Source of the DNA: Diploptera punctata
Taxonomy: Eukaryota > Arthropoda > Insecta > Blattodea > Blaberidae
Direction: 5' to 3'
Assembly: GCA_030220185.1 (NCBI GenBank)
Contig: JASPKZ010001265.1
Span: 1 to 64,000, forward strand
DNA length: 64,000 nt
The notes beneath the pieces were generated by a model. The model did no database searches. It saw nothing but the letters and a program-made list of their open reading frames with translations, and had not been told where the DNA came from. Every line of letters starts with the position of its first letter. Position 1 is the first letter of the stretch. Shown here piece after piece: positions 56,380 to 64,000 of the stretch. The position numbers were made by a program, and so were the translations under genes.

Positions 56380-57720
56380 TTTATCATCATCATCATCATC
56401 CATGCAAATATTAGGCCATGTGGTCAGTTACGGTCTCAGAGGAGTTTTCCATCCAGCGCTTTTTTTAACGTCCCAGCGATCTTTTGCCTTGGGGGCAGTA
56501 ACGAAGCATGGCTTTTGGAATTCTATGAGATGGCATTCGTTGAAGATAGGCTTTCCAGTTGTTCTGGTAGTTTTGTATGTGGTGAAGAATGGGTTCTACA
56601 TCCAACTCTTCCATAATTTCCTCATTTCTTTTATGGTCCCACTTTGTATAGCCTACTGTACGGCGCATAAATCGCATCTCATTTGCTGTTATTCGGTTTT
56701 CATCTCTTCTTCGTATTGTCCATGCTTCACTAGCATATCTTAATACTGGTCTTGCGAGAACCTTATAAAGCCGTAATCTTGTGTTCTTCTGTTCTAAAGA
56801 TGGTTTCGTTATACTGTTAATTTCCCCGTTGTTTTTGTGAAATTTGTTATTTTCTTTGATCTATCAGCTTCATCTTGAAATGTTAAATTATAACCCAAAT
56901 AATTAAATTAATTTAATCGTACTAGAATTTCATCATCCAAAACAATTTTGCTAGGTATAGAGTATTTTCCACAAAAGGTCATAACTTTAGTTTTCTTTGT
57001 ATTGATTTCCATATTGTACATTTTTGCAATTATATTAAAATTGTGTATAGAATACTGTAGATCTGTTTCTGTTGGAGCTATTAATACCAAATCATCTGCA
57101 AAAAGCAAGGAGCCTATTTTTAGGTTTCTATTAATTTGGATAGAACCGTGTCTCATCTGTCGCCAATCTTGGAGTATTCTATCCATGTATATGATAAAGA
57201 GCAAGGCGAGAGGCCACATCCTTGTCTTACGCCCCTATTAATTTTGGTCCATTCTGTTTGTATGTTATTGATTCGAACTGAAATCAAATTTGTTTTATAG
57301 ATATTGTATAAATTTTAATTTATAGATTCAAATATGTCTAGTAACTTTTTAGCAATTCTGAATTATAGCATGAAATATACTAGTTCTATCTCTTAAATGA
57401 ATCTTATGCCTTTTTGAAACTTAGATACAGTTAATGTACGGTGCCATCATATTCTCATTCATTTTCTTGAATCTGTCTTCCATACAAAAAAAAATCTGGT
57501 CTATTGTAAATCTACTTCCTCTAAATCCATATGGAAAATAGCCTGTTGTATCATCAATACAAGGAGTAGGCTTGGATATTAACAGGCATATATTTGTTAG
57601 AATTTTATATGAAGTTAAAAGTAATGCCCTTATAGTTGGTGCAATCAGTTTTATCTTCTTTCTTATATAATGATACAATAATTGACCTTTCCATTCATTT
57701 CCAAAATCATACTAAAAAAG
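56380..57720 (-). pseudogene. LINE RT to C-terminus
   Basis: Minus frames in order: YGFRGSRFTIDQIFF (RT motif 2), then IGSLLFADDLVLIAPTETD (motif C), KTKVMTFCGKYSIPSKIVLD, MRFMRRTVGYTKWDHKRNEE and MPSHRIPKAMLRYCPQGKRS, ending at a TCATCATC tail. Frames are broken several times. It belongs with the 27593 family by its C-terminus and 3' end. Confidence 0.85.
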
Positions 57721-57778
57721 TTGTAATTTTTCTCCCATTGCTCCCTTCATTCCATTATGCCTAATCTTCTTAATACTA

Positions 57779-58410
57779 ATTAACTCACTAGCACTATCGA
57801 ACCCGTAGGTTCATGGCCGCGCGGATATAAGCTCTCCATACATCCCTATCCTGTGCTATAGTGTTTTCCAATCATTCCCTGTATTATCTACTTCCCTCAC
57901 ATCGTAGTTAATGTTATTCTCCCATCTCACTCTTGGTTTACCAATTGGATGTTTACCTTCTGGTTTTCCTACAAGAAGCTTCCATGCATATTTTCCATTA
58001 CCCATTTGTGCCACATGTCCTGCCCATCGCAGTTTAGAAGACTTAACTGTTCTTATTATATCTGACTTCCTATAAAGACCATGTAGTTCACTGTTATGTA
58101 GTCTTCTCCATTCACCTGTCTGTTCATCTCTCGTTGGTCCAAAAATTTTGCTAACATCTTTATTCTCAAATACTCATAATATCTTTTCCTCCCTTAAAGT
58201 AAGAATCCATGTTTTGCATCCATATAATGTAATGGTAGAATAATAGTTTTATATATTTTCAGTTTAATGCTTTTTTTAAAGGAGTTGGGATGTCAAGGTC
58301 TCTGTAATGCAAAATAGCACGTATTTCCAGAATTCAGTCTATGTTTAATTTCCTTATGCATCTAATTCCTATTTTTATTAATGTTCCTAGGTATTTGAAT
58401 TCTTAATACC
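57779..58410 (-). pseudogene. LINE family L1 3' fragment
   Basis: Minus-strand relative of 10456-11684 (plus strand CACTAGCACTATCGAACCCG at its 3' edge), with frameshifts. Confidence 0.82.
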
Positions 58411-58648
58411 AATAACCTTAAATACAAAAATTGTTTACTCACAAATTAAGAATCCTCTATATTTCTTAGAGCTGTATATTACAAGATAAAATTACAGTAA
58501 GGACCTATTTAACTATATTGTAGGGTTGTATAATTCTCAATTTTTTTCAATTACTCATAATAAGGTAATATAAAAATTACGAAGTGATCCATAAAAGTAA
58601 AAGGAATAGTATACATAGGCCTATGACTTGTAATGGTGAATATTCTTA
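58411..58648. other. No gene recognised
   Basis: No supported feature. Confidence 0.5.
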
Positions 58649-58649
58649 T

Positions 58650-58870
58650 ATCATCGTCATCCGGTATCAAAGCAGCTGCCGCCGTCTTCCGGAAACCAAA
58701 CACCATTCCTCTCTATCCATCCATTGATCTTCCTCCATTCCTCTGATATTCATAGCTGCTTGTACCCCTTCTATCCAACTTTCTTCGGTCTTCCTCTCTT
58801 CCTCCTTTCCATTCCATAACAATTTTTGGCAATCTTTGCTCTGGCATTCGTTTGACATGAATATGCACTT
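58650..58870 (-). pseudogene. LINE C-terminal fragment (RGRPKK type), copy 2
   Basis: The minus frame reads GVQAAMNIRGMEEDQWMDRE and EWCLVSGRRRQLL; nearly the same end as at 3335. Confidence 0.77.
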
Positions 58871-58974
58871 AATTTTTACATTAATGCAAATTAGGTTTAT
58901 ACTGATTTAAAATTCATTTTTTATCCAATAACACAGGTTGTCTTTTAAGACATTTCTTGATTTCTTCCCCGGTA

Positions 58975-59219
58975 TCGGCAGAATTGTAACCAATTTCTTA
59001 AGTTGGGGCACCTGGAAGCCAGAGTTACATTACCCAGATGATATGATACATGGTAATGAAATGCCACAAGAGTCCTTAACCTAAATTCCAGACCATGGGT
59101 AACCACAGGAATTATTTTCTTTAGGAAAAAATTCCTATGGTCTGACAAATAATCAAACCCGGGACCTCTTGAACTATAGTCAGAAGCTGTGACCACAAAG
59201 ACCATGAGGTTGGTCACTT
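58975..59219 (-). mobile_element. tRNA-derived SINE (type B), copy 2, reverse
   Basis: The minus strand shows the head TGACCAACCTCATGGTCTTT, a B-box-like AGGTCCCGGGTTTGATTA and the shared body (TGGAATTTAGGTTAAGG). Confidence 0.75.
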
Positions 59220-59604
59220 AGAGCAGAATTAGTTACAAATATTATCAAATACACATGAACACATTATTTTGTAAAAATTCATGTTCACTGACAGAATTTT
59301 GAGAAAAGTAAAACAAAACTTAATTTATCTTCAACAAAATATTTTCCTATTCTTCCAATTTTTGTAAGTAGGCCTAGATTTCAATTATATAAACCTATTA
59401 CAGAAAAAGGGTGTCCTTGTTTGTAAATCAAAACATTTCATGTAGCAAAAACACAGAAAAAAATAGGAAGGAAAACAAGTAAATTTTAGTATTTTAAAAA
59501 TTAGAGGCTTGCAAAAAATAGAGATACTGTATGTAAAAAATACACTATAAGCAAAAACTCATTTAAAATTTTTTATGATTTACCGCATAGGCTCCATATA
59601 TCTA
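59220..59604. other. No gene recognised
   Basis: Probably spastin intron 1 or beyond; AT-rich. Confidence 0.4.
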
Positions 59605-60165
59605 TGGGAAAAACAGCACTTAAAGTATCCTGATATATTTTCAAAGTCCTATAGAACAACAGTGCACATGTGCCACAGTTTATAGAGCCAGCGATAACCC
59701 ACCATCGAACCACATATTGATTATTATCGATATCTTACTAACGTTTATACAGCTTACGCTAGATGGCAGAACGTCGCTCTCAAATTTAAATGACCAATCT
59801 TTGCAATAAATCCCCAAATCTATGTTAAACAAATATATTAATAATATTAAAATTACCAAACGTTTATTAAAAATGGGTGTACACTTACTTATCACTTTCT
59901 AACACCGATCCAACCAGCGATAACCCAAACCAGCGATCGAAAAATCATATACTAAGTAATATACTCTGTTGAGAAAATAGCAGTTAGCATCACAATATTG
60001 TCTAACAGTGTTAAAATGTTGTGATTTGCATATTTAAATAAAGACTTAAAAATTATCAAATAACGTTATAAAAATTGTTTGAAAAAGTTTTAAATATTAA
60101 AAAAATGTTAGTAAATACAGAAGAATAGCTATAATTTACAACAATAAACTGAAAAATCAAGGGTA
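59605..60165 (+). repeat. Long inverted repeat, left arm
   Basis: Pairs with 60620-60740 plus 61190-61600 (reverse complement). Landmark pairs are AGAGCCAGCGATAACCCA with TGGGTTATCGCTGGCTCT, and AGCATCACAATATTGTCTAA with TTAGACAATATTGTGATGCT. Confidence 0.85.
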
Positions 60166-60619
60166 ACCATAACTGCTGTTCAGCCTATCTATGCTGTTTG
60201 TTTTCAATGCAGTTATACTTTTTATAAGAAAATTCATCATTCATTTACAAACATTTTTATGCACTTCACAAATAAAGCCCTTTATTTATGCCAATTGCAG
60301 AGAGTCATCAATTTTTGATTAATAAAAGACAATTTTATCGGTATATTTTTCATGATAAAAATCTGGGAGAGAGAATAAAACTATAATTCCACAATAACAG
60401 GTTGTGAATAATAAAAAATGCATACAACTTATCTCCACCAATTTAGACTAAAATAAATATTAAACTTTTTTCTTTAACAGCACTCTTGTCGACATTCTCC
60501 ATGAGTGGTACTCAGTTCAATATTCACTTGGATTTTATTTTTTCATGAGATAGGCGACAGTACATAGGCCTAAAATTATATAGCTATAATTGTATTTTCG
60601 GCTCAACTGCACTTATACT
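60166..60619. other. Spacer of the inverted repeat
   Basis: About 450 bp of AT-rich sequence with no recognisable gene. Confidence 0.5.
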
Positions 60620-61600
60620 AGCGCTTGATTTTTCAGTATATTGTTGTAAACTATTGCTCTTCTTCTGTATTTACTAACATTATTTAATATTTTAAACTTT
60701 TTCAAACAATTTTTACAACATTATTAGACAATTTTGAAGCATTTATTTCTTCTTCTTCTTCCTTTCCAAGTATTAGGCCAAGGCCTGTTACGATCCTATA
60801 GAAAATTTTCCCTCCAGCGTTTTCCGGGAAATTCTCGTATAAGACTTGAAAGCATAATAATAGTCCCTTCGATTGGTTGCTGGCCAAAGGAAGGCAAGAC
60901 CAGTGATAGGGGCTGGCATCTTATAGCCTCTGGTCAGGCTTTTCTGGAGAAGAAAAGAAAATATAAAGAAAAGAAGAAATGGAAGAGAAAGGAAAGACTC
61001 CCTAGCCCTCGGTTGCCCTAATAGCGCCGGGGTCGAAAAAAACAAGAGTTAACCAAGAGAGGTTAGATAGTAAAGTTAAAAGAGTGCAAAACACAAGTAA
61101 GTGGAAGAAATGTTTTGCTCAGCTTGGGCACCTTGTGGTCGCCATCCACATATCCCCTAGATGAGGACCCCTGAGGGTAAGTATTTATTTAAATATGCAA
61201 ATCACAATATTATGACAATGTTAGACAATATTGTGATGCTAACTGCTATTTTCTCCACAGAGTAGGCCTATATTACTAAGTCCATGATTTTTCTATCGCT
61301 GTTTTGGGTTGTCGCTGGTTGGATCAGCGTTAGGGAGTGATAAGTAAGTGTACACTCATTTTTAATAAACGTTTGGTAATTTTAATATTATTGATATATT
61401 TTTTAACATAGATTTGGGGATTTATTGTAAATATTGGTCATTTAAATTTCATAGCGACGCATAGTAATCGAGGACTATAATCGATTTGTGGTAAGATTGT
61501 GGGTTATCGCTGGCTCTATAAACTCTGGCGCATGCACACTGTTGTTCTATAGGACTTTGAAAATATTTCACGCTAGTTTAAGTGCAGTTTTTCCGTATTT
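60620..61600 (-). repeat. Long inverted repeat, right arm (interrupted by N2)
   Basis: Reverse complement of the left arm, split by N2. More diverged pieces of the same sequence appear at ~61775-61830 and 62180-62230, so the unit is itself repetitive. Confidence 0.83.
60749..61180 (-). mobile_element. N2: internally deleted, non-autonomous LINE derivative
   Basis: Minus-strand copy of N1: 5' end CCTCAGGGGTCCTCATCTAG, the same fusion of leader to 3' end (TTCCCGGAAAACGCTGGAGG) and a (GAA)n tail. Flanks GCATTTATTT (60739-60748) and GTATTTATTT (61181-61190) differ by one base. The opposite arm of the inverted repeat shows the empty site. Confidence 0.88.
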
Positions 61601-63086
61601 TCTTAATGTAAATGGTACGGTTAGTTACAACATATATTGTCAGATCAAGTTGGATGTGAGTGGAGAAAACTAAAATAGGTTCAAGTTTAGAATACCTTCT
61701 TTACTTATGATTTTGATACTACATTCTTGTAATACTGTTGCTCCACATACTTTTTTCCATCTTTACTAACATTTTGTACTATTTTAAACATTTTGCAACG
61801 ATACATTTTTTTAATTATTAAATACTTATCTATGTACACTATCATTTCTTAAAAATTCTACAGAGTCATCGCGTGCATGTGCAAATGCTTAAAGAAATGT
61901 CTGCTAGATAGCAGAGATATCTGTGAAATCAGAATGACCAACATTCAAAAATATATTTTGAGAAATGGATGTTCACCCAATTCATTTTGTTAGGTTCCAA
62001 TGGGACAAGTTAGTGTACATCAGATTAGTTTACACTTCATTAAATAATATGCATGTTATTTACTTTGTTAGATTAGAAAGTTGGTGTACATCTATTTCTT
62101 GTAAATATTTGGGAATTTATTGAGAAGATTGTCATACTGATTTCACATATATGTCCACCAATTAGCAGAAGTTTCTCTAAGCATATGTGCATGCGCACTT
62201 TGAATCTGTAGAACTTAGAAAAAATCTTGATAAAAAATGTAGGCCTAAACTTTTTCCCTAAAATGAAATTTCACAGAAACTCCTGAACAATTTATCTTAA
62301 AATATAGAATTTTAAACCAGAAAACTTGAGAATTTAACTCTGAATGAACATAAAATAAAAAAAATTCCTTAAAATGAAAAATATCCTAATTACATAATTC
62401 ACAAATTGGCCTATTTTATACTAATTTAGCAACAAATTGTTTGAAAGATTTTTTTTCTGAATTTGACAGCAAATAAACATCTTTCTCAAGGCATTAAAAA
62501 AATTATGATTGATGTTTAATATTAGTTCACACAGTATCAAATCAAATTGTTTTAAAATTTACAAAACATCATGTTGTCAAAAATGTTTTATGAGGAGAAT
62601 CAGTCATTTTATAACCTAACTTCTAAAAAATATATTTAATAAACTCAGGTAGAATAATAATATTTCAAGTACCTAAACGTCAATTTGTTTTCAACATACT
62701 TTAAAATATTGAACATAAACACATCTCGTTAAGTATGATTTGGTAATGGGCGTGGAACTTGATGGATAACCCAATGAAAACATTTCATCCCACACTTCGT
62801 GATGACGTAATTGTCCCTAGTAAACAGCTGAGTAACCGATATGCATGTCAAAACTTGTATAAACGGTCAACTGTCATTGTATACAATTTAGCTATTACCC
62901 CGATACAAATACAATAATGCATATAATATTCAAATGTCAATCGTATGCACAAATTATACGAATTCATTAGGCGTACATCACAAAAATGTTAAAGTATGAT
63001 GAATTGGAAACTTGTTCCAGGTCATGCTTAAAATAAAAGGATGTAATTCAAATCAATTTATTAATACCTCAAATCATATTACTTAC
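61601..63086 (-). other. Presumed spastin intron 1 (adjacent part)
   Basis: No further exon recognised. AT-rich; contains diverged pieces of the inverted-repeat unit. The intron must continue past 59600, since no MIT- or AAA-encoding exon was found in the window. Confidence 0.6.
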
Positions 63087-63534
63087 CTTCATTTTCTTCG
63101 TCTATCTTTAGAGCCTTTGAAATAAATTCAAACGCTCTTCTGTGGTGATGCTTCTGTTTAGCCAGTAACGGGTCACCGGGCCCAGGTCCCGTGGGATGTT
63201 TAGGATGTAATTGTGACATATCTTGTGGATAATCTTGAGCTTCACTTTCACTTTCTGGTATAACTATTTCTACTTTACAAGTCGAATTAGTTTTTGGACG
63301 GTGCACCAACTTTGATGTGGACGCATACAAATATTTAAATATCACAAATAATTGATACAATATAGAACGTAAAATGTCAAATAAAAATATCACTGGAAAA
63401 GACACGAAATACAAATTCCTTTTGTGCACTGACGGAAAATCTTGTCTGGCAGAACGATCCTCTGATTTACGCGATTTCTTAGGTGACTTCGAAGTTCCCT
63501 TCCGCTGCATCCGTCCGCCATCACTGTACGACAT
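63087..63534 (-). CDS. spas: Spastin, first coding exon (N-terminus)
   Basis: Spastin is an AAA ATPase that severs microtubules; its N-terminus inserts into ER and endosomal membranes. The exon encodes 149 residues plus one base: a basic start, [12 protein letters not shown] at 37-48 and a hydrophobic stretch to ~70 (the membrane hairpin; human spastin has HKRNLYYFSYP at this place). A polar linker with acidic and Pro/Gly runs follows. [17 protein letters not shown] from ~132 is helix 1 of the MIT domain that binds ESCRT-III partners. The donor GTAAGT follows directly (63086-63081), phase 1. The ATG at 63534 is the first in frame: a TGA lies seven codons upstream. A second in-frame ATG at codon 9 could give a nearly identical product. 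The AAA domain exons lie outside the window. Confidence 0.9.
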
Positions 63535-63548
63535 GCCGTATCGTATAT

Positions 63549-63556
63549 GACGTCAC
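63549..63556. promoter_or_regulatory. CRE-like palindrome TGACGTCA just upstream of the spastin ATG
   Basis: A perfect CREB/ATF consensus, 15 bp upstream of the start codon. It overlaps the in-frame upstream stop. It could be in the 5' UTR or a core promoter; no TATA box is visible nearby. Confidence 0.4.
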
Positions 63557-64000
63557 ATAATACTGAACATTCGTTTTTAGCGGCTTTTGCCTTCTTGGTC
63601 AAATCCTTGCAGCGCGCTCTGTTTTCATGTGTCTAAAACAGAATAGCCAGTATAGTGAAGAAAAAGGCACTAAGGTTATGTGCTAAAAGATCATTGAGCC
63701 CGAAAGCTCAAAGAAAATATTGCAACGAAAATAGTGTTTCATTCAACTTTGTATTTGGAACCAAGACAAAAGTCATAAGCATAAGCCTTACTACTCATTA
63801 CACTACGTTCCAATGTTAACTTTTGCTAACATAAACCCCTTAGTTCCACTTAGTTTATGAAGTTACATATGAAATAATTATTTACTAAATTTAGCTATAA
63901 GAAATACTTGTTCAGAGTTACCCAATTAAAAAAATAATATTAATAAAATGTCATAGTTAAGAATATTTTTAAAAGTGTTCGATAATTAATATCCAATATA
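63557..64000. other. Spastin upstream region, with MITE remnant
   Basis: Likely 5' UTR and promoter. At ~63755-63800 the sequence GGAACCAAGACAAAAGTCA...TACTCATTAC matches the interior of the hAT-like MITE at 8488-8709 in reverse. No other features found. Confidence 0.45.

Noticed and set aside
59605..63086. Further spastin exons (MIT helices 2-3)
   Set aside because: I looked for the expected helix motifs on the minus strand and saw none; short exons could still be missed by eye.
63390..63602. A 70-codon frame overlapping the spastin start, as an upstream ORF
   Set aside because: Its first codon at 63602 is TTG, not ATG. It is simply the +1 phase of the exon.

Overview
This is a gene-poor, AT-rich animal genome window packed with transposable elements; no bacterial or organellar signature is visible. 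The only host protein-coding sequence I can support is a first coding exon on the minus strand at 63087-63534. It reads as the N-terminus of spastin (hydrophobic hairpin plus the start of the MIT domain) and ends at a canonical splice donor. Everything to its left is therefore spastin intron 1 for an unknown distance, then intron or intergenic DNA. The repeats are of types common in arthropods: several RTE-like/APE-type LINE families, Penelope-like elements, tRNA-derived SINEs, hAT-like non-autonomous elements and MITEs. I infer a large-genome insect. The LINE C-termini resemble what I remember of cockroach genomes, but the species cannot be fixed from sequence alone.

Layout. 1-5300: fragments of families K and G, a SINE, a Penelope-type hairpin, LINE pieces and a 0.6-kb MITE with long terminal inverted repeats (TIRs). 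5301-8720: an internally deleted LINE derivative (N1), LINE and SINE fragments, a nested pair of family F elements and a hAT-like MITE with a perfect 8-bp target-site duplication (TSD). 9400-13900: a LINE inserted into an older LINE (11-bp TSD), then head-to-head Penelope debris. 15628-18769: an apparently full-length 3.1-kb LINE with an 11-bp TSD but a broken reading frame. 19790-26740: family G with two nested insertions, family H, MITE M2, a second nested F pair, and K. 27170-37920: family J with a nested LINE, SINEs, F, H, a hAT transposase C-terminus and more J. 38600-47350: LINEs, a hAT-like element carrying F, H, a Penelope GIY-YIG fragment with a hammerhead-like motif, a large stem-loop, and an intron-containing tRNA-Tyr-like gene with anticodon CUA. 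47700-58900: G with a perfect 119-bp palindrome, K, LINEs, hAT and MITEs. 59600-61600: a 2-kb inverted repeat, interrupted by N2, inside the presumed spastin intron.

How the parts relate: apart from spastin there is no cooperating gene set. What links the elements is parasitism. N1 and N2 keep the 5' and 3' ends of a LINE and lack its coding region, so they would need its enzyme. SINEs and hairpin insertions also need LINE or Penelope machinery. The hAT-like elements here lack transposase and would depend on one made elsewhere. Coordinates of repeats are estimates by eye, most exact where a TSD is given.
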